A DNA stretch of 18,300 nucleotides from JASFBA01 sp034433695 (GCA_034433695.1 DAOUAK010000100.1:1-18300), one strand, 5' to 3'. Positions 7,059 through 15,480 are shown, counted from the first letter of the stretch. Numbers and translations: made by a program. The notes: a model not told the origin generated them from the sequence alone.

Positions 7059-9428
7059 TCACCGAATGGTCAGGTGCAGGGGTTCCGCCCCTTTTGTCCG
7101 CAGGTAAAGTTTCCAGACTCCCTCGGCTACGGCCTCCAGGCGCTCTACCCCACCTTCCGGCCTACTTTGAACCCGCACGGAAGGGAAGGGAAAGCCCAGG
7201 AGAATGCTCCCCGAGAGTGCCCGGCCGGCATCCAGGGTCAGTTCTACCCCGCCGGAAACGCTCGCCCAATTCCGAACCTCTTCCCCCTGCAAGAGGTGCA
7301 GGGTGGAACCGAGCCACTGGGGAGTCGGTTCGACCGGGCGCAGCAGGAAGACGGTACAGCCGTGCGGCTCCAGGACAAAGCGAACCTCCCCATCTTGAGA
7401 ACGAAAGTACGATCCGCTCCAGAACTCGTGTCCGTGATAGGTACGGTCCGCCGGCATCCCCAGAGAGGTCACCTTCAGGGTGCGCTCGGCCGGGCGCTCG
7501 TCCCAGTTGAAAAGGGCCACCAGCCGGCCCTCTCCCCAGGGGCCGCTCCGCTCCAGGACCACCTGCTCCGGCACCTCCCGTTGCAGGAGGTCCGGGACGT
7601 GTACCTTTCCCCGATGGGGCGGCAGGCCCAGCGCCGCCCAGCGTTGGCGTTCGTCCTCCAGGGAAGGCAGGTCATCGCCCAGCATCCAGCACCCGCCGCT
7701 CAGGGCGGCGACGGTCACCAGGCTGCGCACCTCGGCCGGAGTTAGGCGGCTATCGGCCCGGCGGAGGATGAGGGCATCCGGGTCGTTCAGCCAGAGGCGG
7801 CGATGCATCCAGGAGCGGGTGAGGGTGTTACGCAGGCAGCCGGCCGTGGAGGGGAAGGTGGGATCGCCCCGCACCAGTGGGGTGATCAGGCCCTGCCGCG
7901 GCCGCCAGTTCGGGGCGACATCGGTGCCGATCCGCATGGCATCCACCAGGCCGACGGCCGGCCCCAGGGGGCAGCCACAACCCAGGAGGAACGTCTCCTC
8001 TCCGGCCACCTCCCGGATGATCTCCAGCCCTCGGCGCAGAACCTGGGCTCGGGTGAGGTCCGGTCGGCGGCGGCGGGCCGGCAGCGCTGCGGCGTAGAGG
8101 AAATCCAGTTTGAGGTAGGTATATCCCCACTCTTCCGTAACGGTGGAAATCAACCGGCGCAGCCAGTCCTGTACCTCCGGAAGCGAGAGGTCCAGGCCGG
8201 AGCAAAAGTCGCCCCAGCCGTAGCCGGCGTTGACCGGCCGGCCGTGCTCGTCCTGGAGCAGCCACTCCGGGTGGGCTTTCGCCAGTTGGGAGCGGGGATG
8301 GACGATGAAGGGGGCCAGCCAGAGGCCGGGCCGGAAGCCGCCTTGTCGGATTTCCTCGGCCAGGCGGGCCATCCCGTGGGGGAAACGCTCGTTGGCCCTC
8401 CAATCGCCCACTGCCTGCTCCCAGCCGTCGTCCACCTGGACGACTTCGACCGGCACTTTATCCCGATGACGCTTCAGCCAATCCACCTGCCGCAGGACAT
8501 CCTCCTCGGTCAGGTCCTGGTAGAAGGCGGTCCAACTGCACCACCCCTGTGGAGGCGTTTCTCCGACCAGGGCTTCCATTTCCTTCCCGAGCGCCTCGGC
8601 GTAGCTTTCCAGGATTCCCTCTGGAGGATCGGCCAGGAGCAGGGCCACCCGTTCGGAAGATAGGTGCTCGTCGGGAGCCAGGGGCAGGTTGTCGGCGGCG
8701 CAGGTAAAGGTCAGCCTGGCCTGTCCCCGGCCCAGGCGCACCTGGAGGCGGCCGAACTGGTCGGCCGTGCTCAGCAGGCCGGCCAGGAGGGCCGGTCCCC
8801 CTGCCGAGGTCAGCACGCCGACCAGGTCGGCGTAGAAATGGCCGGGGCGGGCCGGGAAGAGGGAGGGGACATCGTGCATGGGCACGGTCAGCGGACCCAG
8901 GTGGGGATGGAGGGCCCGGGCCGTGGCCGGCCGCCAGGCCGCCGGTGACCACGATTGCCATCCGGCGCTGTAAAAGCCGGTGAAAGGGCGACCCAAGGAG
9001 ACCCGTCCCCCCCATTCCGGGTCTACTTCCAGCGGTTGCAGGGCGCTTACGGCGATCGGCTCGGCCAGGGTATTGTGCAGGGCCACCTCCAGGATAAGGA
9101 GGGGGGAACTTTCGTACAGGGTGGCCCGGAATTCCAGGGCCGGCCGGCGGCCGTCGCTGCAGGACGCGGTGAGGAGCAGTCCCAGGCCATGCCGATCCTC
9201 GGTCGGCTGGATACTCCAGTTCCGTTGCCGGCAATCGTCGCTGCCTACGCTTCCCCGGCTTCGTCCCCGAAGGTAGGCAGCCCCAAAGCGAGCCCAGCGC
9301 AGTTGAAAGGAGGGGAAACGGGGCGAGGTCAAGTTGAAAAGGCCCAGGAGGAGGTCATAATCCAGGTGCCAGAAGGAATTTTTCAGGGAAATTCCCCGCG
9401 TGGTTTCCTGCCAGGACAGTTCGGACAT
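7059..9428 (-). CDS. Alpha-galactosidase-like glycoside hydrolase, GH36/clan D
   Basis: This 789-residue enzyme without a signal peptide is predicted to release terminal alpha-galactose from cytoplasmic oligosaccharides. An N-terminal beta domain (about 1-285) precedes the catalytic barrel, which begins at PPQGWCSWTAFYQDL. Barrel motifs are VVQVDDGW (329-336), RPGLWLAPF (366-374), YLKLDFLYA (438-446) with probable nucleophile Asp442, and DAMRIGTDVAPNW (496-508) with probable acid/base Asp503. A C-terminal beta domain starts near residue 625 (VVLERSG...LVALFNW). Motif order and spacing match GH36 and the closely related GH27-like enzymes, so another alpha-glycoside substrate cannot be excluded. 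The start at 9428 has GGGGGTAAGAG just upstream. It lies 32 bases after the SDR gene and 44 bases before deoB. Confidence 0.87.
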   Translation of the reverse strand: MSELSWQETTRGISLKNSFWHLDYDLLLGLFNLTSPRFPSFQLRWARFGAAYLRGRSRGSVGSDDCRQRNWSIQPTEDRHGLGLLLTASCSDGRRPALEFRATLYESSPLLILEVALHNTLAEPIAVSALQPLEVDPEWGGRVSLGRPFTGFYSAGWQSWSPAAWRPATARALHPHLGPLTVPMHDVPSLFPARPGHFYADLVGVLTSAGGPALLAGLLSTADQFGRLQVRLGRGQARLTFTCAADNLPLAPDEHLSSERVALLLADPPEGILESYAEALGKEMEALVGETPPQGWCSWTAFYQDLTEEDVLRQVDWLKRHRDKVPVEVVQVDDGWEQAVGDWRANERFPHGMARLAEEIRQGGFRPGLWLAPFIVHPRSQLAKAHPEWLLQDEHGRPVNAGYGWGDFCSGLDLSLPEVQDWLRRLISTVTEEWGYTYLKLDFLYAAALPARRRRPDLTRAQVLRRGLEIIREVAGEETFLLGCGCPLGPAVGLVDAMRIGTDVAPNWRPRQGLITPLVRGDPTFPSTAGCLRNTLTRSWMHRRLWLNDPDALILRRADSRLTPAEVRSLVTVAALSGGCWMLGDDLPSLEDERQRWAALGLPPHRGKVHVPDLLQREVPEQVVLERSGPWGEGRLVALFNWDERPAERTLKVTSLGMPADRTYHGHEFWSGSYFRSQDGEVRFVLEPHGCTVFLLRPVEPTPQWLGSTLHLLQGEEVRNWASVSGGVELTLDAGRALSGSILLGFPFPSVRVQSRPEGGVERLEAVAEGVWKLYLRTKGAEPLHLTIR

Positions 9429-9460
9429 CTCTTACCCCCGATCGTCGAGCCTCTGCCCTT

Positions 9461-10414
9461 TTATTTCACCCGTTCCCGCCAATAGTCCAGGGTATCCCGA
9501 AGGGTCTGCTCCAGCGGAATACGGGGTTGCCAGCCGGTGCACCGGCGGAAGCGGCGGCTATTGCAGACCAGGACCGGGATGTCGGCGGAGCGCAGGCGGG
9601 TCGAGTCGGTCTCGACGCGCACTTCCACCCGGCTGAGGCTCAAGAGGATGTCCAGGATTTCGGTGATGGCATGGCTCTCATCGCTTCCGATGTTATAGAC
9701 CTCCCCCGGTTCGCCGTAGGCCACGGCCAGGGCATAGGCCCGCACCATATCGCGCACGTCGGTAAAGTCGCGGCGGGCGTTCAGGTTGCCCACGCGGAGA
9801 ATCGGTGGCTGCCGGCCGGCCTCGATGGAGGCGATCTGGGAGGAAAAGTCGGCTACGACAAAGCCCAGGGCCTGGCGCGGGCCGATATGGTTGAAAGGGC
9901 GTACCCGCACGGCCCGCAAGCGGTGGCTGAGGAAGTACTGGAGGCCCAGAAAATCCTGGGCTACCTTGCTTACGGCGTAGGGATTGGCCGGCCGGAGAGG
10001 GGTATCCTCGTCGATCGGCACCTCGTCCGGGCGCACCATCCCGTATTCCTCGCTGGAGCCGATCACCAATACCACCGGGTCCAGGCCGGATTCCAGGATA
10101 GCCTGAAAGAGATGGACCTGAGCGATAATGTTGTTGGTCAATGTCCCTGCCGGGTCGGCGAAGGAGGCGCCGGGGGAAGCCAGGCCGGCCAGGTGGTAGA
10201 CGGCCTCGGGCCGGACCTGGGCTACCGCCCGGGCCGTCCACTCCCGGTCCAGGAGGTCGCCGGAAAGTATCGTCAGGCGTTCCTGGATGGGATGGAGGTT
10301 TTCCGTGGAGCAGCCGGAAAAGCAGAGGGCAAAGACCTCATCCCCCTGTGCCAGAAGGTGCTCGCAGAGGTGGCTTCCGGCAAATCCCGAGGCTCCGGTC
10401 ACCAGCGCACGCAT
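9461..10414 (-). CDS. NAD(P)-dependent sugar-nucleotide SDR, GDP-6-deoxy-4-keto-mannose reductase-like
   Basis: This 317-residue extended short-chain dehydrogenase has the nucleotide-binding GASGFAGSH (7-15), a Ser pair before Glu-Glu-Tyr at 120-124, and catalytic Tyr146 and Lys150 in PYAVSK. The stretch RPFNHIGPRQALGFVVADFS (about 168-187) is typical of Rmd/GMD-type enzymes acting on GDP-mannose derivatives, and RRDFTDVRDMVRAY and GEVYNIGS follow as usual. It is best read as a GDP-4-keto-6-deoxy-mannose reductase making GDP-rhamnose, or a close relative; a GDP-mannose 4,6-dehydratase is less likely because of its length. The ATG at 10414 has GGAGG at 10421-10425 with a six-base spacer. It follows cooC by 23 bases and would supply activated deoxy sugar for surface glycans. 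Confidence 0.85.
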   Translation of the reverse strand: MRALVTGASGFAGSHLCEHLLAQGDEVFALCFSGCSTENLHPIQERLTILSGDLLDREWTARAVAQVRPEAVYHLAGLASPGASFADPAGTLTNNIIAQVHLFQAILESGLDPVVLVIGSSEEYGMVRPDEVPIDEDTPLRPANPYAVSKVAQDFLGLQYFLSHRLRAVRVRPFNHIGPRQALGFVVADFSSQIASIEAGRQPPILRVGNLNARRDFTDVRDMVRAYALAVAYGEPGEVYNIGSDESHAITEILDILLSLSRVEVRVETDSTRLRSADIPVLVCNSRRFRRCTGWQPRIPLEQTLRDTLDYWRERVK

Positions 10415-10437
10415 CGCCGGCCTCCTAACGATGGGAA

Positions 10438-11196
10438 TTATGGCAGCCCCAACGCCCTGGCCACTTCGACGATTTTTTGCCGCAGAGGATCGTCTTCCGG
10501 CAGGAGGGCCAGCGGCCGGCCCAGGGCGTCGTATTCGCGGACGGAGGGGGCGTCGGGAAGTGTGCTCAGGAGTTCCAGGTGGCTGGCGGCGATGGCCTCC
10601 TCGACTGCCGGGGGTAGCGTTCCGTCCACCCGGTTGACGATCAGGGCAATCCGGCCGACCTGGGTGCGCAGTTCATGGATGAGTTCCTGCATCCGCGCTG
10701 CGGCCGAGATACCGCGAATCGAGGGGTCGGAGACGAGGAGCAGGATGTCCACGTCGCGGGTCGTCTGCCGGCTGAGGTGTTCCATGCCGGCCTCGTTGTC
10801 CATCACCACATAGTCATACTGGCTCTGCAGGCGGTCCAGGCAGGCGCGGAGCATGTTATTAGCCGCGCAATAGCATCCGGGGCCTTCCGGCCGGCCCATC
10901 GCCAGCAGGTCGATCCGCGACCCTTCCACCAGGGCCTCGCTGATCTTCCACTCCAGGTACTCCTGCTTGCTCAGGCCGGCGCGGAAGGTGCCGCGTTTGA
11001 CTTCCTCCAACATCCCCTCGCGAATATCCCCGACCGTGGCCTCCAGGGGCATCCCCAGCGCCATATGGAGGTTGGAGGAGGGGTCGGCATCCACCGCCAG
11101 GACGGTGCCGTAGCGGCTCAGGTACTGGGCCAGCAGTGCCGCTATGGTGGTTTTCCCGCTTCCTCCTTTGCCGGCAATCGCAATCGTTCGGGTCAT
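10438..11196 (-). CDS. cooC: CooC-like nickel-insertion ATPase (CODH maturation family)
   Basis: This 252-residue MinD/ParA-type ATPase has a deviant Walker A, AGKGGSGKTT (8-17), with the extra Lys10. The metal-binding CxC pair Cys108 and Cys110 lies in GRPEGPGCYCAANN, the hallmark of CooC/AcsF proteins, and VVMDNEAGMEHLSR (130-143) is the family Walker B and switch region. Known members bind nickel through the CxC of two subunits and use ATP to load it into carbon monoxide dehydrogenase or acetyl-CoA synthase. The ATG at 11196 is preceded by AGGAGGTG, an ideal ribosome site; the same frame runs on upstream to 11259 without family resemblance. No CODH or ACS gene is visible here. It is the first gene of a five-gene operon and diverges from the histidine kinase. 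Confidence 0.88.
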   Translation of the reverse strand: MTRTIAIAGKGGSGKTTIAALLAQYLSRYGTVLAVDADPSSNLHMALGMPLEATVGDIREGMLEEVKRGTFRAGLSKQEYLEWKISEALVEGSRIDLLAMGRPEGPGCYCAANNMLRACLDRLQSQYDYVVMDNEAGMEHLSRQTTRDVDILLLVSDPSIRGISAAARMQELIHELRTQVGRIALIVNRVDGTLPPAVEEAIAASHLELLSTLPDAPSVREYDALGRPLALLPEDDPLRQKIVEVARALGLP

Positions 11197-11237
11197 CGGA
11201 TCTGCACCTCCTCGGGGACAAGCCCCGGACGGCCGGC

Positions 11238-11266
11238 ATTGTACTACAATCTGTTCCAAGATGCAA
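11238..11266 (-). promoter_or_regulatory. Sigma-70-like promoter of the cooC-led operon
   Basis: On the minus strand TTGCAT (11261-11266) and TACAAT (11238-11243) are separated by exactly 17 bases. The predicted start is about 35 bases before the cooC ATG. Its -35 box lies 12 bases from the -35 of the divergent histidine kinase promoter, so a protein bound between them could affect both. Confidence 0.65.
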
Positions 11267-11278
11267 ACTATCCCGTTC

Positions 11279-11307
11279 TAGACAAAGAAGCCGGGGGGCG
11301 GTATAAT
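11279..11307 (+). promoter_or_regulatory. Strong sigma-70-like promoter for the histidine kinase
   Basis: TAGACA (11279-11284), one base off the ideal -35, and a perfect TATAAT (11302-11307) are separated by 17 bases. The predicted start near 11314 leaves a leader of about 36 bases before the ATG at 11350. Confidence 0.7.
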
Positions 11308-11349
11308 ATACTCAGGATGTCCACCGTTCGAGTTTGATGGGACCGACCC

Positions 11350-14073
11350 ATGAACCAGCGGGAGACGTTCTACCAGGATCTGCTAAACGCCCTGATGCGG
11401 GCCAGCATGGCCATACAGCGGGCCACCCGACTGGAGGAAATCGTCGAGGTGACGCTTGAAGAGGCCTTTCAGTTGGTCGGCCGGGAGCACGCTTCCCTTC
11501 TCCTTCTGGACCGGGAGGCGAATTGTCTGCGCATCGCCGCCAGCCGGGGTTTTCCCGAGGACCTGGTCGCCGAACTGAACCGACGGGGCATCCCCACCTC
11601 TTTCGGCACCTTTGCCCTGGTCCTGCGTACCGGGGAGATGCTGGAGATTCCCGACACCTCCACCGACCCACGCGTGGAAAGCGGCTGTGGGCCGGTTCCC
11701 CCGCAATTGACCAATATCCCACTGAAGACGGAGCAGCGGGTGCTAGGCATCCTGGTGTTGGATGCCGTTCCTCCGGATGAAGGTTCCCGCCGCATGTTGA
11801 TGGCGCTGGCCAACATGGCGGCCCTGGCGATCGAGCGTACCTGGCTCTTTGAAGAAACGCGCCGGCGTCTGGAAGAAGTACGTTTCCTGCAGGAGGTCGC
11901 CCTGGCGGCGACTTCCACCCTGGATTTCGACGAGGTGTTGCGCCGCTCGGTCGAGGCGCTCCAGCGCTGGCTTCAGTTCGAGGTCTTTGGCTTTCTGGTG
12001 GTGGATGAACGGGCCGGCCTGCTGCGCCTCCACCCGGCCTTTGTCGGCGTTCCGGAGGAATTGCACGGCTTTACCATCCCCATCGGCGAAGGCATCACCG
12101 GCTGGGTGGCCCAGACCGGAGAGCCATACGTCAGTGCCGATGTCCGAAGCAACGGCCACTACTACGATGCCATCCCCGGCATTCGTTCGGAAATGTGCGT
12201 GCCGGTCAAATCCGGATATCGGGTCATCGCCGTCGTGGATGTGGAAAGCGTCCGTCCGAACGCCTTTGGGGAAAACGAAGTGCGTCTCCTCTCCGCGATG
12301 GCCCGTCAACTGGCCGTTGCCCTGGAGAACGCCCGTCGCTACAGTCGGGAGCAGGAACAACGCCGCCTGGCCGAGGTGATGCGGCACATCGCCTGGATCT
12401 TTGGTTCCACACTGAACGTGGATGAACTTTTGACCCAGGCCCTGGCCTGCCTGGAACAACTTCTGCCCTATCAGGCGGCCTTCCTGGTCCTCCTGCGTGA
12501 GGGCCGGGTAGAACGGGTTCGGGCGCGTGGGGCTGTGGAACCACCGCTTTCGGTCTGGTTGACGCCGGGGATGCTTCCGGCCCGTATCTACATCGAGCGG
12601 CGCTCCATCCTGGTGCCCGATGTCCGGCAGGAGCCCTCCTGGAAACTCTGGCCTGAGGTGGAAGGGCTGCGTTCCTGGATCGGGGTTCCTTTCCTGACCA
12701 AGGAGGAATTTTTCGGCCTATTGCTCATGGGGACGTCTGAACCCAACACCTATGGCCGGGAGGAAGCGACGGCCGCCTTTACCTTTGCCGGTCAACTGGC
12801 CCTGGCCCTCGAACGGGCGCGCTTCTACGAGCGGGAACGGCGGCGGGCCGAGCAACTGGATTTGCTCCATCGGATCGGCCAGCACATCGTCGGCATTATG
12901 GATCCCTCGTCTCTCCTTGAGGAAGCCGTCCATTGCGTACATTCCGCCATGCATCCTCTGCAAACCAGCCTGGCCCTGGTGGAGGAACGCGAGTTGAGCA
13001 TCCTGACGGCTCGTGGCCACGAAGACGCCTCCGGCCTGGTCCGAGCCCGAATCCCCCTGGAAACGCCCGGCATTCTCCCCTGGGTAGCCCGTAAAGGGGT
13101 GCCCATCCTGGTCTCGGATGTTACGGCCGATTCGCGTTTCCCGTCCGCCTTTTACTCCCCGGAGGCGCGGGCGGAGATGGCCGTGCCGTTGCGGGCCAAA
13201 AATCGGGTGGCGGGGGTGTTGGACGTGCAAGGAAGTCGGCCGGGAGAGTTCGACGAAAGCGACCTGGCCACCCTGCAGGCCATCGGGATGCAGATCGGCG
13301 GGGCCCTCGAGCGGGCTTACCTGTATGCCGAACTTCAGAGAACGGTAGAGGAGTTGCGCCAGGCCGATCGCCTGCGCAACGATTTCCTCTCCGCCATCAA
13401 CCACGAGATGCGGGCCCCGCTGACGGCGATCCTCGGCTTTGCCGACTTCCTCCTGCGGGAACAGGCCGGCCCGCTTACCCCGGCCCAGAGAGAATACCTG
13501 GGGGACATTCGTGCCGGCGGAGAGCGCATTCTGAGTCTGGTCAACAACATTCTGGAAGCCGCTCGGCTGGAGGAAGGCCAGGTTCGGCCCCGCTGGGCGG
13601 AGGTGCACCTGGACGCGGTCGTGGCCCAGGTGTTGGCCATGCTTTGGCCGGCCGCCATGGAGAAGGAGATCTCCCTGACCTCTCGTCTCCCGCCCGACCT
13701 TCCCCCCGCCTGGGCCGACCCCATGATGGTGGAACGCATCCTGACCAACCTGCTCTCCAACGCCATCAAGTTTACCCCGGCCGGCGGTTCGGTGTGGGTG
13801 GAAGCCGCCGTGAGCACCCGGCGCCCGCAGATGTTGGAGGTCAGTGTCTCCGATACCGGGGTGGGGATAGACCCCCGCTACATCGGCGAGATCTTCCAGC
13901 GCTACCGCCGCCTGGAGGCCCCCGGTCTGGGTCGAGTTAGCGGCATCGGCCTGGGCCTGTACATCGTCAAGGGGCTGGTCGAGGCCCACGGAGGGGAGAT
14001 CGAGGTACAGAGTGCTCCCGGCGAGGGCAGCACCTTCACTTTCACCTTGCCCTTGTCTCCTCCTCCGGAGTGA
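11350..14073 (+). CDS. Cytoplasmic sensor histidine kinase with four tandem GAF domains
   Basis: The 907 residues lack any transmembrane helix. Four GAF-like units lie at about 24-165, 178-330, 345-490 and 506-655; typical GAF phrases recur, such as GEGITGWVAQTGEPYVSADV (units 2 and 4 keep the WVA...VSDV core). A short coiled coil leads to the HisKA domain with FLSAINHEMRAPL, putative phospho-His685. The ATP-binding domain has the N box LLSNAIKFTP (Asn804), DTGVGID (835-841), SGIGLGLYIVKG (864-875) and the closing GEGSTFTFTLPL. It therefore looks catalytically complete. It probably senses a small ligand, redox state or a second messenger in the cytoplasm. No response regulator is next to it. 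The ribosome site is weak (GGGA). It is divergent from cooC and followed 34 bases later by broken genes. Confidence 0.93.
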   Translation: MNQRETFYQDLLNALMRASMAIQRATRLEEIVEVTLEEAFQLVGREHASLLLLDREANCLRIAASRGFPEDLVAELNRRGIPTSFGTFALVLRTGEMLEIPDTSTDPRVESGCGPVPPQLTNIPLKTEQRVLGILVLDAVPPDEGSRRMLMALANMAALAIERTWLFEETRRRLEEVRFLQEVALAATSTLDFDEVLRRSVEALQRWLQFEVFGFLVVDERAGLLRLHPAFVGVPEELHGFTIPIGEGITGWVAQTGEPYVSADVRSNGHYYDAIPGIRSEMCVPVKSGYRVIAVVDVESVRPNAFGENEVRLLSAMARQLAVALENARRYSREQEQRRLAEVMRHIAWIFGSTLNVDELLTQALACLEQLLPYQAAFLVLLREGRVERVRARGAVEPPLSVWLTPGMLPARIYIERRSILVPDVRQEPSWKLWPEVEGLRSWIGVPFLTKEEFFGLLLMGTSEPNTYGREEATAAFTFAGQLALALERARFYERERRRAEQLDLLHRIGQHIVGIMDPSSLLEEAVHCVHSAMHPLQTSLALVEERELSILTARGHEDASGLVRARIPLETPGILPWVARKGVPILVSDVTADSRFPSAFYSPEARAEMAVPLRAKNRVAGVLDVQGSRPGEFDESDLATLQAIGMQIGGALERAYLYAELQRTVEELRQADRLRNDFLSAINHEMRAPLTAILGFADFLLREQAGPLTPAQREYLGDIRAGGERILSLVNNILEAARLEEGQVRPRWAEVHLDAVVAQVLAMLWPAAMEKEISLTSRLPPDLPPAWADPMMVERILTNLLSNAIKFTPAGGSVWVEAAVSTRRPQMLEVSVSDTGVGIDPRYIGEIFQRYRRLEAPGLGRVSGIGLGLYIVKGLVEAHGGEIEVQSAPGEGSTFTFTLPLSPPPE

Positions 14074-14107
14074 TCGGACCCTCTGAATGCCGAGAAAGGA
14101 CCAGAAG

Positions 14108-14317
14108 ATGCGCGAAGAGATCGAGCGAGCCTTGAGACGCAGTCGGGCCGACTTTACCGATATCCGCGTGGAGCAAATCTGGCGCACCCGCATCGCCGCG
14201 GATGCGCCGTCAAGGGGCGTTTGCCTTTCTGGAAGCCGCCGCCGACCTGGCCCGGAAGTACGGCGACCGTATGGGTCTGCTGGAAGCCCTATGCCTGCAA
14301 GGAACCCTCTATTTTGA
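14108..14317 (+). pseudogene. TldD/PmbA-type N-terminal remnant
   Basis: From the ATG at 14108, preceded by AAAGGA and a suitable spacer, about 31 codons read MREEIERALRR...ADFTDIRVEQ..RTRIA. This matches the usual start of TldD/PmbA-type proteins (modulators of gyrase and peptide-maturing metalloproteases), which begin with a helix, then an [AD]-DYxEIRxE strand and TRI. After about 14200 the family sequence should continue with a YRG-like strand. Instead this frame becomes Arg/Ser/Pro-rich and stops at 14317, while a TPR protein begins in another frame. The metallopeptidase core is absent, so this is a fragment. The family call rests on a short match from memory. Confidence 0.6.
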
Positions 14318-15341
14318 CCTTTCCGACTATGTGCAGGCCAAACCCCTCTTGCTCCGGGTCATCGCCGAGGCTGGCGAGGAAGGTTGGCGGCAGGAGGCGC
14401 TGGCTTCTCGGGTCATCGGCTGGATCGCCTACGACGAGGGGGACTATGCCCAAGGCGAGCGCTCCTGGAAATGGGCCCTGGAACAGATGCAGGCCCACGG
14501 GGACAAGGCCGGCGAGGCGCTGCTCTTGAACGACCTGGGTTCGCTCTATGCCACACTCAACTATATCGGCAAGGGAGTGGAGTGCGCCGAGCAGGGGTTG
14601 GCGCTGGCCCGGCAGATCGGTTATATGGGTGGCCAGGTGGTGGGCTGGCTGCGCCTCGGGGAGTACTTCCTGGGGGCCGGCCAGTATGAGCGGGCCTTGT
14701 CCTTTATGGAAAAGGCCCTGGATGTGTCGAACCGGATGACAAGGGACATATGGGGCCAGGCCTATATCCGCAACCGTATGGCCGAGGCGATTCTGGGAAA
14801 GGGCGACGATCTGGAAAAGGCCGACCGGCTGGCCCGGGAGGCGCTGGAGATCGGCCGGGAGGCCGGCAACGAACTGCTCGGCTGGCTCTACCACACGGTG
14901 GGGCAGGTGGCCCGCCGCCGGGGCGACCTGGAAGAGGCCCGGCAGAACCTGGAGACCTCCGCCCGGGCCCGCCGGGAACTGGGCCAGTGGATTCCCTATG
15001 CCCACACCCTGGCCGACCTGGGAGAGGTCTACCTGGAACAGGGAGACCTGCCGGCCGCCCGCCGGGTGGCGGAGGAACTGCTGGGCCGGCTTTTCCCTGA
15101 ACAGGGCCCCGGTATTGAGGGAACGGAGGAAATCGCCGTCGCCTGGGCCTGTAGCCGTATCCTCCGGGGGGCTGGCGAGGAACGGTGGAAAGATCTTCTA
15201 GCCCATGCCTACGAGGCTCTGCAACGATACGCCGGCCGGCTGGAGACGGAGGACCTGCGCCGTTCCTTCCTGAACATCGCCCTGCACCGCCAGGTCGCGG
15301 ATGATGCGGCTCTTTGGGGAAAGAGCGCATCCAGGAGGTAG
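14202..15341 (+). CDS. TPR-repeat protein, probably the C-terminal remnant of a larger regulator
   Basis: The frame encodes 379 residues made almost entirely of TPR helix pairs, about eight, with typical phrases such as ALLLNDLGSLYATLNYIGKG, YERALSFMEKALDVSN, WLYHTVGQVARRRGDLEEA and YAHTLADLGEVYLEQGDLPAA. Such arrays form the C-terminal half of large AAA or LuxR-type regulators and of cyclase-like proteins in Chloroflexota. There is no N-terminal effector domain, and the frame opens directly inside a TPR helix (GAFAFLEAAADLARKYGDR). The first ATG (14202) has no visible ribosome site; ATG 14271 is an alternative. The abrupt opening next to a TldD fragment suggests a deletion fused two unrelated genes. 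The open frame and normal codon use mean the event may be recent or the TPR part may still be made. Confidence 0.6.
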   Translation: MRRQGAFAFLEAAADLARKYGDRMGLLEALCLQGTLYFDLSDYVQAKPLLLRVIAEAGEEGWRQEALASRVIGWIAYDEGDYAQGERSWKWALEQMQAHGDKAGEALLLNDLGSLYATLNYIGKGVECAEQGLALARQIGYMGGQVVGWLRLGEYFLGAGQYERALSFMEKALDVSNRMTRDIWGQAYIRNRMAEAILGKGDDLEKADRLAREALEIGREAGNELLGWLYHTVGQVARRRGDLEEARQNLETSARARRELGQWIPYAHTLADLGEVYLEQGDLPAARRVAEELLGRLFPEQGPGIEGTEEIAVAWACSRILRGAGEERWKDLLAHAYEALQRYAGRLETEDLRRSFLNIALHRQVADDAALWGKSASRR

Positions 15342-15447
15342 GAGGCAACACCAGCGGCAGGTAGACCGTGTGGCCGCTTTGCCAGTACCCGCACCCACCA
15401 CCGTCCCACCTTTGGTTCCCCGCTGCAAACGTTCGCTTCAGTGCTCC

Positions 15448-15476
15448 TTGACTTTTGCTTCGAGATATGGTATTCT
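15448..15476 (+). promoter_or_regulatory. Sigma-70-like promoter of the phasin-PhaR operon
   Basis: TTGACT (15448-15453) and TATTCT (15471-15476) are separated by exactly 17 bases. The expected transcription start (around 15483) falls inside the perfect palindrome at 15481-15499. The upstream gap 15342-15447 shows nothing further that can be supported. Confidence 0.65.
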
Positions 15477-15480
15477 AATA

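Noticed and set aside
11310..11340. GTTCGAGTTTG read as a tRNA T-loop
   Set aside because: No acceptor stem, anticodon arm or D arm can be folded around it.
12718..14193. Long minus-strand open frame of 491 codons opposite the histidine kinase
   Set aside because: It is antisense to conserved HisKA and ATPase motifs and shows no domain of its own.
14107..15341. Programmed frameshift joining the first small frame to the TPR frame
   Set aside because: No slippery heptamer or pseudoknot is seen at the junction, and the two parts resemble unrelated families, so a fusion by deletion is simpler.
15342..15447. Possible minus-strand remnant encoding a VYLPLVLP-like peptide
   Set aside because: The phrase resembles parts of Chloroflexota surface proteins, but only a few residues match and there is no start, signal or continuation.
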